Positions 53,528 to 63,831 of a stretch of DNA of 64,000 nt are shown one piece after another; position 1 is the stretch's first letter; each line of letters begins with the position of its first letter. Below the pieces are notes generated by a model, which worked only from the letters and a program-made list of their open reading frames with translations, had not been told where the DNA came from and did no database searches. Both the position numbers and the translations under genes were made by a program. Source of the stretch: Paludifilum halophilum (GTDB lineage Bacteria > Bacillota > Bacilli > Thermoactinomycetales > DSM-45169); assembly GCF_002245355.1 (NCBI RefSeq), contig NZ_NOWF01000012.1, forward strand, positions 32,705-96,704, given 5' to 3'.

Positions 53528-56500
53528 ATGGCCGGCACAGGATATCCGCAAAAGCAAGGTCTTTACGATCCTGGTTATGAACATGACGCTTGCGGTATCG
53601 GATTGATTGCCAATCTGAAAGGAAAAGCGTCCCATGAGATCGTGAAACAAGGATTGAAGGTTCTTTGTCAATTGGAACACCGAGGTGGACAGCGGGATCA
53701 AAAAACCGGTGACGGGGCCGGGATCATGCTTCAGATCCCGCACTCGTTCTTTCAAAAAACCTGCCGGGATCGGATCGAGTTGCCTGCCCCCGGCAAGTAC
53801 GGTGTGGGCATGCTCTTTTTACCGATGGATCCGGTTGAACGGGCGGAGTATGAAGAACAGCTGGAAAGAATCGTCCGGGAGGAAGGACAGCGATTCTTGG
53901 GTTGGCGGACCGTTCCGACCGATTCGTCGACGCTCGGACAGATGGCCGAAGAGATCCGCCCGTCGATCCGTCAGGTTTTTATCGGAGCCGGCGATCAACA
54001 AGACGATCCAGTGGCGCTGGAACGGAAACTGTATGTGATCCGGAAACGGATGGAACAGACGGCGGGTGCAAAGGTTTATATCGCCAGCCTGTCCAGCCGT
54101 ACGATTGTATATAAAGGGATGTTGACCCCGGATCAGATGAATGATTTTTATTTGGACTTGAATGATCCGGATTTTACCTCCGCTTTATCCCTGGTACACA
54201 ACCGCTTCAGCACCAACACCTTTCCCAGTTGGGAACGGGCTCATCCCAACCGCTATCTGCTGCACAACGGGGAAATCAATACGCTTCGGGGCAATGTCAA
54301 TTGGATGTTGGCCCGGGAGAGGATGTTTGAAACTGACGCCTTCGGCGATGATCTGGAGAAAGTACTCCCGGTGATCGATTTGGAGGGCAGTGACTCGGCC
54401 ATCCTGGACAATTGTCTCGAATTTTTCGCCCTGTGCGGCCGCTCGCTCCCCGAGGCGGCGATGATGATGGTTCCCGAGCCTTGGGATCAAAACGATCAGA
54501 TGACGGATCCGAAAAAAGCGTTTTACGAATACCACAGCTGTCTGATGGAGCCCTGGGACGGGCCGACAGCGATCGCTTTTTCAGACGGTCGGCAGATCGG
54601 CGCCATCCTGGACCGGAACGGTCTTCGTCCGGCCCGTTACTATGTAACCACCGACGATACGCTCCTTTTCTCCTCTGAAGTCGGGGTTGTGGATGTTCCG
54701 GAGGAAAAAATCGCCTACAAGGGACGATTGGAGCCCGGTCGGATGTTGCTCGCGGACCTGGATGAGGAGCGGATCGTTTCGGATGAGGAGATCAAGGAGC
54801 GGATCGCCCGCGAGCATCCCTACCGCCAATGGTTGGACGATCACATGATTGCGATGGAGAAACTGCCGGAGGGACCGACTTCTTCTGAATGGGATGAAGA
54901 AACCCTTCTCCGTTTACAAAAAGCCTTTGGTTACACTTATGAAGAACTGACCAAAAATTTGGTCCCGATGGTGACGGAGGGTAAAGACCCCATCGGTTCG
55001 ATGGGGAATGATACGCCTCTGGCGGTTCTGTCTGATCGACCGCAGCTTTTGTACAACTATTTTAAACAATCATTCGCTCAAGTGACCAATCCGCCGATTG
55101 ACGCGATTCGGGAAGCATGTGTGACGTCGACTCAAACCACTTTGGGAGCGGAAGGGAATCTTTTGAACCCGGGACCGGAGAACTGTCGCAAAATCCGCTT
55201 GACATCCCCGGTGATTGCCGATGAGGAATGCGCGAAACTTCGGCATAACCCTTATCCCGAATTTAAATCCGAAACGCTTTCCTTGTTATTTCCATCCGAA
55301 GGGGAAGGCCGGCTTGAAAAAGCGCTTGAAGATCTGTTTGCGTCAGCCGACCGGGCAATCGGCGAAGGGGTGACCCTGCTGATCCTTTCGGATCGGGGTA
55401 TCGATTCGCGCCGGGCGGCCATCCCTGCACTGCTCGCAGTCAGCGGACTCCATCATCATTTGGTCCGGCGGGGAACCCGAACCCGGGTCAGTCTCATTGT
55501 GGAATCCGGTGAACCCCGGGATGTGCACCAGCTGGCGATGCTGCTGGGTTACGGGGCGGATGCGATCCATCCGTATCTGGCGATCGCCACCCTTCGGAAG
55601 GAGGTTCGGGAGAAGGCTTTGCCGGGTGTCACGGCGGAGGAAGCGGTGGAAAAATACATCCGTACCGCAACGGAAGGGATCGTCAAAGTGATGTCCAAGA
55701 TGGGCATTTCCACGGTTCAAAGTTATCGCGGGGCGCAGATTTTTGAGGCGATCGGGATCGATTCCGCGGTAATCGACCGTTATTTCACCCGGACCACTTC
55801 ACAAATCGGCGGTATCGGGCTGGATGTGATCGCTAAAGAGACGCTGATGAGACACGAAGCGGCGTATCATCCCGGTGAATACTTCGAATCCACACTGGAG
55901 CCCGGAAGCGAGTTTCAGTGGAGGCGCAACGGGGAGTATCACGCCTTTCATCCGATCACGATCCACACTCTTCAACAAGCTTGCCGCCGAGGCGATTACG
56001 ACACCTTTAAAAAATACTCGAACATGGCGGACGAGGAGCAGGTCGCCTTTCTGCGGAGTTTGTTGGATTTCCAGACGGATCGTCCATCGGTGCCTCTCAG
56101 CGAGGTTGAATCCGTCGATTCCATCGTCCGCCGGTTTAAAACCGGTGCCATGTCCTACGGAGCGTTGAGCCAGGAGGCCCATGAAGCACTGGCGATCGCC
56201 ATGAACCGCCTCGGGGGCAAAAGCAACAGCGGGGAGGGCGGCGAAGATCCGAGCCGGTTCACCCCCGACGCCAACGGTGATTTGCGCCGCAGCGCCATTA
56301 AGCAGGTGGCATCGGGTCGGTTTGGGGTTTCCAGCCACTATCTGAACCATGCCGACGAGATTCAGATCAAGATGGCCCAGGGGGCGAAACCCGGTGAAGG
56401 CGGACAGCTTCCCGGAAACAAAGTATATCCCTGGATCGCGGAAGTGCGGGGGTCCACACCGGGAGTCGGCTTGATCTCCCCGCCTCCCCACCATGATATT

Positions 56501-58126
56501 TATTCCATCGAAGATCTGGCCCAATTGATCCACGACTTGAAAAATGCCAACCCCGACGCCAAAATCAGCGTCAAACTGGTTTCCAAACCCGGGGTGGGCA
56601 CCATTGCCGCCGGGGTGGCCAAAGGGCTGGCTGATGTGATTGTGATCAGTGGATACGAAGGCGGAACCGGCGCCTCCCCCCGGACCAGCATTAAGCACGC
56701 CGGGATGCCCTGGGAGCTGGGCGTGGCGGAGACACATCAAACCCTCCTGCTCAATCGCCTGCGGGACCGCGTCATATTGGAAACCGACGGGAAAATGATG
56801 ACCGGACGGGACGTGGTCGTCGCGGCTCTCCTCGGCGCTGAGGAATTCGGCTTCTCCACGGCGCCTCTGGTGGTATTGGGTTGTGTCATGATGCGCGCCT
56901 GCCACCTGGATACCTGCCCGGTCGGCGTCGCCACGCAAAACCCCGAGTTGCGCAACAAGTTTAGGGGCAACCCCGACCACGTCGTCCATTACATGCGGTT
57001 TGTCGCCCGGGAGGTTCGGGAGATCATGGCTCAGTTGGGCTTCCGCCGGTTGGAAGAGATGATCGGACGCAGTGATGTCCTGACGGTCAGCGAACGGGCC
57101 CAAACCCATTGGAAGGCTAAGGAGTTGGATCTCTCGTCTCTTCTTTACCAGCCGGATGTACCGCTGGAGGTGGGCCGGTACCACCGTCGCGCCCAGGATC
57201 ACCGGCTGAATGAAACGCTGGATCGGCGCCGACTGTTGCCCCTTTGCCAACCGGCTCTGGAACAGAAACGACCGGTGGAGGCGACCCTTCCCATCCGCAA
57301 CACGGATCGGGTGGCGGGCACGATTCTGGGAAGCGAGATCACCAAGCGCTACGGAGCGGAAGGATTACCGGAGGATACGATCCGCCTCCGTTTCAAAGGG
57401 TCTGCCGGACAGAGCTTTGGCGCCTTTGTTCCCAAGGGAGTCACCTTGTCCCTGGAAGGGGATGCCAATGATTATGTTGGAAAAGGACTTTCCGGCGGGA
57501 AAATCGCCGTTTATCCGCCGGAGCAATCGATTTTTGCTCCGGAAAAGAATATCGCGATCGGAAATGTCGCTTTCTATGGAGCGACAGCCGGAGAAGCGTA
57601 TATCCACGGGATCGCCGGCGAACGGTTTTGCGTCCGTAACAGCGGGGTCGATGCGGTCGTCGAGGGCGTAGGCGATCATGGATGCGAGTATATGACCGGT
57701 GGGCGTGTCGTCATCCTGGGTCCAGTGGGTCCCAATTTCGCCGCCGGCATGTCGGGAGGAACCGCCTACGTGCTGGCGGAGGATCTGAAGGCATTCGCCG
57801 GATCCTGCAACCGGGAACAAGTTCGGTTGGAAAGACTGGACGAGGATCGGGAGATCGAGGAAGTGAAACGCCTCATCCAAAACCATGTCCGGTATACGGG
57901 GAGCCGGCATGCCCGGAAGGTCCTGGAACATTGGGAGAAAACGGTCGCGCAGTTCGTTAAAGTGATTCCCAAGGATTATCAACGGATGCTGCTGTTGATC
58001 GAACAGCTGGTGCAATCCGGTATGGATCGTGAAGAAGCTGTTGCGGCCGCTTTCGAACGGAAGAAAGAGCAACGCTCTCCCGTCAAGAAAACATCTCAAC
58101 ATCAACGGACACCCGTACTCACTTAA
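53528..58126 (+). CDS. gltA: Glutamate synthase large subunit
   Basis: The large subunit takes the amide of glutamine and adds it to 2-oxoglutarate, with FMN and an Fe-S cluster. The 1532-residue product is full length. A 21-residue propeptide precedes the glutaminase nucleophile Cys22 (YEHDACGIG). The synthase domain has [23 protein letters not shown] and the 3Fe-4S motif [15 protein letters not shown]; a GXGXG-rich helix domain ends the protein. AAGGAG precedes the ATG at 53528. gltB follows. Confidence 0.97.
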   Translation: MAGTGYPQKQGLYDPGYEHDACGIGLIANLKGKASHEIVKQGLKVLCQLEHRGGQRDQKTGDGAGIMLQIPHSFFQKTCRDRIELPAPGKYGVGMLFLPMDPVERAEYEEQLERIVREEGQRFLGWRTVPTDSSTLGQMAEEIRPSIRQVFIGAGDQQDDPVALERKLYVIRKRMEQTAGAKVYIASLSSRTIVYKGMLTPDQMNDFYLDLNDPDFTSALSLVHNRFSTNTFPSWERAHPNRYLLHNGEINTLRGNVNWMLARERMFETDAFGDDLEKVLPVIDLEGSDSAILDNCLEFFALCGRSLPEAAMMMVPEPWDQNDQMTDPKKAFYEYHSCLMEPWDGPTAIAFSDGRQIGAILDRNGLRPARYYVTTDDTLLFSSEVGVVDVPEEKIAYKGRLEPGRMLLADLDEERIVSDEEIKERIAREHPYRQWLDDHMIAMEKLPEGPTSSEWDEETLLRLQKAFGYTYEELTKNLVPMVTEGKDPIGSMGNDTPLAVLSDRPQLLYNYFKQSFAQVTNPPIDAIREACVTSTQTTLGAEGNLLNPGPENCRKIRLTSPVIADEECAKLRHNPYPEFKSETLSLLFPSEGEGRLEKALEDLFASADRAIGEGVTLLILSDRGIDSRRAAIPALLAVSGLHHHLVRRGTRTRVSLIVESGEPRDVHQLAMLLGYGADAIHPYLAIATLRKEVREKALPGVTAEEAVEKYIRTATEGIVKVMSKMGISTVQSYRGAQIFEAIGIDSAVIDRYFTRTTSQIGGIGLDVIAKETLMRHEAAYHPGEYFESTLEPGSEFQWRRNGEYHAFHPITIHTLQQACRRGDYDTFKKYSNMADEEQVAFLRSLLDFQTDRPSVPLSEVESVDSIVRRFKTGAMSYGALSQEAHEALAIAMNRLGGKSNSGEGGEDPSRFTPDANGDLRRSAIKQVASGRFGVSSHYLNHADEIQIKMAQGAKPGEGGQLPGNKVYPWIAEVRGSTPGVGLISPPPHHDIYSIEDLAQLIHDLKNANPDAKISVKLVSKPGVGTIAAGVAKGLADVIVISGYEGGTGASPRTSIKHAGMPWELGVAETHQTLLLNRLRDRVILETDGKMMTGRDVVVAALLGAEEFGFSTAPLVVLGCVMMRACHLDTCPVGVATQNPELRNKFRGNPDHVVHYMRFVAREVREIMAQLGFRRLEEMIGRSDVLTVSERAQTHWKAKELDLSSLLYQPDVPLEVGRYHRRAQDHRLNETLDRRRLLPLCQPALEQKRPVEATLPIRNTDRVAGTILGSEITKRYGAEGLPEDTIRLRFKGSAGQSFGAFVPKGVTLSLEGDANDYVGKGLSGGKIAVYPPEQSIFAPEKNIAIGNVAFYGATAGEAYIHGIAGERFCVRNSGVDAVVEGVGDHGCEYMTGGRVVILGPVGPNFAAGMSGGTAYVLAEDLKAFAGSCNREQVRLERLDEDREIEEVKRLIQNHVRYTGSRHARKVLEHWEKTVAQFVKVIPKDYQRMLLLIEQLVQSGMDREEAVAAAFERKKEQRSPVKKTSQHQRTPVLT

Positions 58127-58143
58127 AAGGAGGGGAGCGGCTG

Positions 58144-59619
58144 ATGGGAAAAACCACGGGTTTCATGGAATATGAACGGGAAACGGCGGAAGAGCGGGAT
58201 CCTTTGTCCCGCCTCCAGGATTGGAAAGAATACCAACAGCCGATTCCCGAAGAAAAACTGAAACAACAGGGAGCCCGCTGCATGGATTGCGGCACTCCCT
58301 TCTGTCATACAGGGATTCAGATCAACGGTACGGATTCCGGATGTCCACTGTACAATCTTATTCCCGAATGGAACGATCTGGTGTATCGGGGCCACTGGAA
58401 AGAAGCCTTGGATCGCCTGCTCAAAACCAACAACTTTCCCGAATTCACCGGAAGGGTCTGCCCCGCTCCCTGTGAAGGGGCCTGTACCGTGGCCATCCAT
58501 GATCCCGCCGTGGCAATCAAAAGCATCGAGCGGGAGATTATTGATCGCGGGTTTGCGGAAGGATGGATTGTTCCGCAGCCGCCGCAGAAGCGTACCGGTA
58601 AGAAGGTGGCGGTCGTCGGTTCTGGACCGGCGGGTTTGGCCGCCGCCGACCAGTTGAACCGGGCGGGCCATTCCGTCACCGTTTATGAGCGGGATGATCG
58701 CATCGGCGGTCTGCTCATGTACGGGATCCCCAATATGAAACTGGAAAAGGAATTGGTTGACCGTCGGGTGAATCTGTTGAAAGCGGAGGGTATTACCTTC
58801 GTTACGAATACGGAAATCGGAAACGATATGACGATGGAAGAGTTGCGGAAGGAAGCGGATGCTGTCATCCTTTGTGCGGGGGCGCAGAAACACCGGGACC
58901 TCCCCCTTGAAGGACGGAATCTGGACGGGATTCATTTTGCGATGAACTATCTGACGCAGTCCACGAAGGAATTGCTGAATCCCGAGGATCAAGCTTCCAT
59001 CACGGCTGAAGACAAGGATGTGATCGTCATCGGCGGCGGGGACACCGGAGCCGACTGCATCGCCACCGCCCTGCGTCAGCGGTGCCGGAGCTTGGTCCAG
59101 TTCGGCAGACACCCCCGACTCCCGGACGAGCGCCGGGAGGATAACCCCTGGCCGGAGTATCCCTGGGTCTTTTCGCTGGATTACGCCTATGAGGAAGCAA
59201 AGGCCCGGTTTGGCAAGGATCCCCGGGAGTATTCCATCCTGACGAAAAAGATTGTCGGAGATGAGCGGGGCCGCGTAAAGGAGTTGCACACGGTCGACGG
59301 GGAGAAGGTGCTCCATGAAAACGGCCGGTACTCCTTCCGCGAGATCCCGGGTTCCGAACGGGTGTGGCCCGCTCAGCTGGTTTTAATCGCGATCGGTTTT
59401 GAAGGAACCGAAGACGCTCTGCTTGACTCCTCGGGCCTTGAACACGAGAACCGCAAAGTAAAAGCGGAATACGGCCAATACACCACCAATATGGAAGGGG
59501 TTTTTGCCGCCGGCGATATACGCCGAGGGCAAAGTCTGATCGTCTGGGCGATCCATGAAGGCCGCGAGGCGGCCCGCGAGTGTGATCGGTATCTGATGGG
59601 AACCACGCAACTGCCTTAA
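58144..59619 (+). CDS. gltB: Glutamate synthase small subunit
   Basis: The small subunit oxidises NAD(P)H and passes electrons to the large subunit. The 491-residue product has N-terminal 4Fe-4S cysteines ([18 protein letters not shown]), an FAD motif [13 protein letters not shown] and an NAD(P)H motif [11 protein letters not shown], then [26 protein letters not shown] precedes the ATG. The 17-base gap means co-transcription with gltA. Confidence 0.96.
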   Translation: MGKTTGFMEYERETAEERDPLSRLQDWKEYQQPIPEEKLKQQGARCMDCGTPFCHTGIQINGTDSGCPLYNLIPEWNDLVYRGHWKEALDRLLKTNNFPEFTGRVCPAPCEGACTVAIHDPAVAIKSIEREIIDRGFAEGWIVPQPPQKRTGKKVAVVGSGPAGLAAADQLNRAGHSVTVYERDDRIGGLLMYGIPNMKLEKELVDRRVNLLKAEGITFVTNTEIGNDMTMEELRKEADAVILCAGAQKHRDLPLEGRNLDGIHFAMNYLTQSTKELLNPEDQASITAEDKDVIVIGGGDTGADCIATALRQRCRSLVQFGRHPRLPDERREDNPWPEYPWVFSLDYAYEEAKARFGKDPREYSILTKKIVGDERGRVKELHTVDGEKVLHENGRYSFREIPGSERVWPAQLVLIAIGFEGTEDALLDSSGLEHENRKVKAEYGQYTTNMEGVFAAGDIRRGQSLIVWAIHEGREAARECDRYLMGTTQLP

Positions 59620-59697
59620 CGCATCGCTTTCATGGGCCGATTGATCGGTCCCCATCAAGAACGGATTCCCTCACCATGCTTCGAATCAGACCCCTCG

Positions 59698-59727
59698 AGC
59701 GCCTCATTCAATGGGGCGCTTTTTTTA
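59698..59727 (+). terminator. gltAB terminator
   Basis: AGCGCC (59698-59703) pairs with GGCGCT (59715-59720), followed by six to seven T. Confidence 0.85.
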
Positions 59728-59926
59728 TGCCCGATTGGAATCGGTCCGGATACGAGTTGGATCTACCGGACAAGTCTTACCTCCCTCTGACGGTCGGTCT
59801 GGGCCGGTTGACGATCCATGCCCAGGACCAAGTTGCCGGATGAAGACCCCTTGCAAAGAGAAGATGTGAACTTTAATATATACTTATCCGATCGGAATTT
59901 GTAAAAATAAAGAGGAGGTGGGAAGC

Positions 59927-61150
59927 GTGAAGGCTTTATGGTCGTTTTACCGTAATCAATCGTTTATCATAAAGATCAGCGTCGGCTTTTTGCTGGGCGT
60001 GGTTGCCGGATTGTTACTGGGACCTTCGGCGGAGGTTTTATCCCCCTTGGGAGATCTGTTGTTGCGTCTATTAAACATGATTGTCCTTCCGATCATTTTT
60101 TTAACCGTGATTCTGGCGGTGAATCAGGCGAATCCCCAAAAGATGGGGCGAATCGGAGGGAAAGTGGTTCTTTATTACCTGGTGACCACTTCAGCGGCGA
60201 TCCTGATCGGTTTATCCCTTGCGTTGCTAGTCAATCCCGGGTTGGGCTTGGAATTGCCGGAAACGGAGGTGGAACAGCCGGAAGCCCCCTCTGTGATCGA
60301 CACCTTGTTAAAGATCGTTCCGGAAAACGGCTTGGCGGCCTTTGTCAATGGGGATATTCTGTCTGTTCTATTTTTGGCGCTGGTGGTCGGTTTGACAGTC
60401 ACTTCCATGCGTCATGCCGGAGAGGAACGTCACCGGAATGGGGGGGAGTCGCTGAGGAATCTGGCTCAGGCCGGAAATGAAGTGGCTTTTCGCATTCTGG
60501 ACGGGATTTTGCAGTACGCTCCCATCGGAATTTTTGCGATCAGCGCTTCCACCTTCGGGAGTCAAGGTCTGGATTCCCTCGCCTCCTTGGTGAAATTAGT
60601 AGGAGTGGTTTACGCCAGTGTAGGCGTGCAGTGGATCCTTGTGTATCTGTTGATTTTATCCTTATTCAAAATCCCGGTACTCCCGTTTTTTAAAAACATC
60701 CGGGAAGCATCTACAACGGCCTTTTTCACTTCTAGCAGTTTGGGGACGCTCCCGGTGACTCTGAAATCTTCCAAAAAAGCGGGGATCCGGGATGAGGTGG
60801 CCCATTTTAGTTTACCGCTGGGAGCGACGGCCAATATGGACGGGGCGGCGATCCGGTTGGGAGCTTCTGTCGTTTTTGCCGCCAACATCGTCGGAGTGGA
60901 CCTGAGCTTATCGGCTTTGTTGGGGGTCGTTTTGACCGGTACATTGGTTTCCGTGGGAACCGCCGGGGTTCCCGCCGCCGGTCTGGTCGCCTTGTCCATC
61001 GTGTTGAATCAGGCCGGACTGCCGATTGAAATCGTGGGTCTGGTAGCGGGGGTGGACGCCCTTCTGGGGATGGTGGCCACTTCCTGCAATGTGACAGGGG
61101 ATTTGGTCGGAGCGGCTGTTGTGGATCAGAGTGAGCGAAACCGGACGTAA
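59927..61150 (+). CDS. Dicarboxylate/amino acid:cation symporter (glutamate/aspartate type)
   Basis: The DAACS family imports glutamate, aspartate or C4-dicarboxylates with H+ or Na+. The 407-residue membrane protein has the hairpin motif FFTSSSLGTLPVTLKSS and the NMDG motif in GATANMDGAAIRLG, plus TSCNVTGD near the end. The GTG at 59927 has AGGAGG nine bases upstream; an earlier GTG touches that site. Its place after gltAB fits a role in glutamate supply, which is inference. Confidence 0.9.
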   Translation: MKALWSFYRNQSFIIKISVGFLLGVVAGLLLGPSAEVLSPLGDLLLRLLNMIVLPIIFLTVILAVNQANPQKMGRIGGKVVLYYLVTTSAAILIGLSLALLVNPGLGLELPETEVEQPEAPSVIDTLLKIVPENGLAAFVNGDILSVLFLALVVGLTVTSMRHAGEERHRNGGESLRNLAQAGNEVAFRILDGILQYAPIGIFAISASTFGSQGLDSLASLVKLVGVVYASVGVQWILVYLLILSLFKIPVLPFFKNIREASTTAFFTSSSLGTLPVTLKSSKKAGIRDEVAHFSLPLGATANMDGAAIRLGASVVFAANIVGVDLSLSALLGVVLTGTLVSVGTAGVPAAGLVALSIVLNQAGLPIEIVGLVAGVDALLGMVATSCNVTGDLVGAAVVDQSERNRT

Positions 61151-61329
61151 ACGGGGTTTTTAAGAAGAAAGTTGATGCGGAGTTCGACCCGCAGTCAGTA
61201 CCATTGATGAGTCGAAAGAGAAAGCACCCTTGGCAGGAGATCGATGGTCGGAAAAACAGAAACATTTCTGCGAGGCAACAGACGGTCAATGGACGAAATT
61301 CCATCCATGTCGCCGGGGATTCGGACGGA

Positions 61330-61370
61330 AAAAGCCGGGACGGGTTAACTCCAACCCATCTCGGCTTTTG
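61330..61370. terminator. Terminator at the small minus-strand gene
   Basis: AAAAGCCG...CGGCTTTT arms with GGGTTAAC/AACCC pairing inside. Read on the minus strand it follows the 59-residue gene by about 13 bases and is trailed by T; the plus strand also ends in TTTTG. Confidence 0.75.
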
Positions 61371-61382
61371 TTCATCGGAGAT

Positions 61383-61562
61383 TCAGCAACAGCCTGTCTC
61401 GGTATCATCGGCCAATCTCCACGTCGTCTCCTCTCCGGATACCGGGCAGGCATCGAAGGTTTCCTCGCCTTCGTACCGCTTCCGGTTACCGGCTGTACAA
61501 ACATATTCACCCGGTTCGGTGACCCGTTCACCCGTTCGAAATTCCCTTTGGCGATCAGCCAT
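61383..61562 (-). CDS. Small cysteine-containing protein (59 aa)
   Basis: The 59-residue product starts MADRQREFRTGERVTEPGEY and has Cys at 22, 39, 58 and 59. The pattern F-x2-G-x6-G-x-Y-x-C followed by a second Cys-Pro and a Trp resembles small zinc-ribbon-like proteins of Bacilli, but the usual second Cys of each pair is missing (CTAGN, CPVSG). GAAGGAGGTG precedes the ATG at 61562. I assign no function. Confidence 0.72.
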   Translation of the reverse strand: MADRQREFRTGERVTEPGEYVCTAGNRKRYEGEETFDACPVSGEETTWRLADDTETGCC

Positions 61563-61889
61563 GATGATCCACCTCCTTCTGTACAGTACCCTTCCCACCG
61601 GATGCAGGGTCATGCACTCATCGCCGGTCTTCAGGAAATCAAAATTCCTGTTCGAACCGATCATATTTTAAAATAGATCGTTACAAGCTCGTCATGAAAG
61701 ATACATCGAAGAAAAGAGATATAAGTGAAAAGATTTTGTTTTATCTTCATACCCGGTTTATGATCCACCGATGAAAAATTGAAAGATACCGGTATGGTAT
61801 TGTAAAATGAAAGGATGAAAAAAGGGGTAATATGGTTAATTTTCGGTTTTAAATGAAAGAGTAACAGTTCCTTCAGGGAGGTATGTCGT
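61563..61889. other. Intergenic region before the second acyl-CoA ligase
   Basis: This stretch holds the start region of the small minus-strand gene and, on the right, the promoter at 61779-61808. Nothing else was recognised. Confidence 0.5.
61779..61808 (+). promoter_or_regulatory. Promoter of the second acyl-CoA ligase gene, with embedded palindrome
   Basis: TTGAAA at 61779-61784, an 18-base spacer and TAAAAT at 61803-61808. The spacer contains the perfect palindrome ATACCGGTAT, a likely repressor site. Confidence 0.6.
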
Positions 61890-63407
61890 ATGTCGAATGT
61901 GATCGGGGATCTGTTGCGTCATCGGGCCCGGTTGAGCCCCGACGTGGAGGCGGTTGTTTCACCCACCGTTCGTCTGAATTATGCCGAGTACAACACGGTG
62001 GTTAATCAGGTGGCCCACTTTTTACTCCAGAATCATGTAAAAAAAGGGGACCGCGTGGCGGTTATCTGTAAAAACAGTCATCCTTTTCCTATTATTTATT
62101 TGGCGGCCGCGAAAATCGGTGCCATTACCGTCGCCGTGAACTGGCGGATGAAGAAAGAAGAGATTCGTTACATACTTGAAGACAGCACCCCTGAAGTGTT
62201 GTTTTATGACAGCGATTTTGATCAAGTTCTCCCGTTGCTGGAAGAAAATCTGGTCCCCAGTCATTTCCGGGTCGGAGACGGGGAGGATGCCGCTACTTTT
62301 GAGGAGTATATCCGAGATCAGCCCAAAGGTGAACCGGAAGTGGATGTCCGGGAAGAGGATCCGGCTCTCATCATTTATACATCGGGAACGACCGGGCGTC
62401 CGAAGGGTGCGGTATGTACCCATGCCAACATTTTAGCGGGGAGCATCGCCAATACGACAACTCTTGATTTGCGTTACCGTGACCGGTTTCTGTTTGTCAC
62501 TCCGTTGTTTCACATTTCCGGCATGATGTTTATGATCGGTTCTCTGCTTCGGGGATCCACCCTGGTGGTCCATAGTCAGTTCCACCCCTTGAACATCTGG
62601 GATTTACTGCAAGCGGAGAAGATTACGGGGATGATGTCCGTCCCTTCCATGCTGAGTTACATGTACACGGCGGCAAAATCCCAATCGAAAGAGATTCCTT
62701 CCCTGCGCATGATCCTCTGCGGAGGTTCTCAGGTTCCCGAGGATTTGATCCGGGGCATGAACGAATTGGGTTATGATGTGGTCCAGGTGTACGGAGCCAC
62801 GGAGTATACCGGAGCGATCACTTACTGGATGCCGGAAATGGGTCTCGAGACATGCGGCTCCGCTGGCAAAGCGGTGTATTTGACCGAGATGAAAATCGTG
62901 GATCCGGCGACCGGGGAGGGATTACCCTCGGGTGAAATCGGAGAAGTGGTTTGTCGGGGGCCGCTGATGTTTTCGGGATATTGGAACCGAGAGGAAGAGA
63001 CGCAAAAGGTGATCCGGAACGGTTGGTATCACACGCAGGATGTCGGTTGGATGGACGAGAACGGCCTGTTGTATGTAGTCGACCGGCTCCGGGACATGAT
63101 TATCACCAGTGGGGAAAAGGTTTTTCCCGCCCAGGTGGAAAACGTGATCGGTCAATTGGAGGAAGTCGAGGAATCCGCAGTAGTCGGGGTGGAACACTCG
63201 GTATGGGGAGAACTGGCCCGAGCCTACGTCGTATTGAAAGAGGGGGCTTCCCTCAGCGAAGACGAGATTCTTTCTCATGTGCGCAGCCGCCTTGCGGATT
63301 ATAACCTGCATGAAGTGCAATTGGTTTCCGAACTTCCGAGAAACAGCATGGGAAAGGTCATGAAGTATGTACTGCGGGAAGACGCTAACCGACAGAAAAC
63401 CTCCTGA
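61890..63407 (+). CDS. AMP-dependent acyl-CoA synthetase
   Basis: This 505-residue adenylate-forming enzyme has IIYTSGTTGRPKGAV, VYGATEYTGAITYW, HTQDVGWMDENGLLYVVDRLRDMI and a C-terminal Lys in NSMGKVMKYV. It resembles long-chain or aromatic acid CoA ligases. GGGAGG lies nine bases before the ATG. It stands alone, 11 kb from the first ligase, between the small protein gene and a terminator. Confidence 0.88.
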   Translation: MSNVIGDLLRHRARLSPDVEAVVSPTVRLNYAEYNTVVNQVAHFLLQNHVKKGDRVAVICKNSHPFPIIYLAAAKIGAITVAVNWRMKKEEIRYILEDSTPEVLFYDSDFDQVLPLLEENLVPSHFRVGDGEDAATFEEYIRDQPKGEPEVDVREEDPALIIYTSGTTGRPKGAVCTHANILAGSIANTTTLDLRYRDRFLFVTPLFHISGMMFMIGSLLRGSTLVVHSQFHPLNIWDLLQAEKITGMMSVPSMLSYMYTAAKSQSKEIPSLRMILCGGSQVPEDLIRGMNELGYDVVQVYGATEYTGAITYWMPEMGLETCGSAGKAVYLTEMKIVDPATGEGLPSGEIGEVVCRGPLMFSGYWNREEETQKVIRNGWYHTQDVGWMDENGLLYVVDRLRDMIITSGEKVFPAQVENVIGQLEEVEESAVVGVEHSVWGELARAYVVLKEGASLSEDEILSHVRSRLADYNLHEVQLVSELPRNSMGKVMKYVLREDANRQKTS

Positions 63408-63535
63408 ATAACGGCAGGGTCGCATCTTCGGCACCGGGATGCTGATAAAAGACAGGGTTAAGATGAACCGGCCCGGTAGTGAAACGACCTCCGCATTCTC
63501 AGAACTGATCGTTGCGAGAGACAAGCCTCCATTTA

Positions 63536-63578
63536 AAACTGACCGGAGTCCGGTTATCGGCGAGGCTCCGGTCGGTTT
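63536..63578 (+). terminator. Terminator of the acyl-CoA synthetase gene
   Basis: AAACTGACCGGAG (63536-63548) pairs with CTCCGGTCGGTTT (63566-63578) with one mismatch around a 17-base loop. The stem ends in TTT. Confidence 0.7.
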
Positions 63579-63631
63579 AAGGAAATGATATGTTCGCCTA
63601 TATAAAATAAAGATCATTTCGCAAGCCGAAA

Positions 63632-63684
63632 CATGTCGTCGATGCCCGGTAGGGGAAAACCCCCCGGGGATCGACGACATTTTT
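63632..63684. terminator. Strong hairpin with T tract, no assigned gene
   Basis: ATGTCGTCGAT (63632-63642) pairs perfectly with ATCGACGACAT (63670-63680), with CCCGG/CCGGGG and GGGG/CCCC pairing inside, followed by TTTT. It looks like an intrinsic terminator, 100 bases after the first one. Confidence 0.6.
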
Positions 63685-63801
63685 GTATTCGTCGGACTCC
63701 CTGATACCACGGGGAAAAGCGGGAAGAAAGAGTTGTGGAGAGACGGATTTTCGTGTACTTTAAGGATAGAAGGAAATGGCTTGGTTGTAGGCTTTTTTGG
63801 G

Positions 63802-63831
63802 GTTACCAAACTACCTATGAGGGATTGAAAC
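63802..63831 (+). repeat. Isolated CRISPR-repeat-like 30-mer (type I-B-like)
   Basis: The 30 bases begin GTTACCAAAC and end TACCTATGAGGGATTGAAAC. The last 20 match the well-known type I-B repeat of Clostridium thermocellum (from memory) at 19 positions, including the ATTGAAAC handle. No second intact copy lies within the window. GTTACCA recurs 66 bases later (63868), exactly one repeat plus a 36-base spacer, but the rest of that unit does not match. Confidence 0.5.

Noticed and set aside
55799..57250. Minus-strand frame of 483 codons opposite gltA
   Set aside because: It is fully antisense to the conserved glutamate synthase domain and has no ribosome site or homology.
58123..59316. Minus-strand frame of 397 codons opposite gltB
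   Set aside because: It is antisense to the conserved small subunit and looks like a codon-bias shadow.
61204..61676. Two overlapping plus-strand frames after the symporter gene
   Set aside because: They cross a terminator and lie opposite the better-supported 59-residue minus-strand gene, with no start signals of their own.
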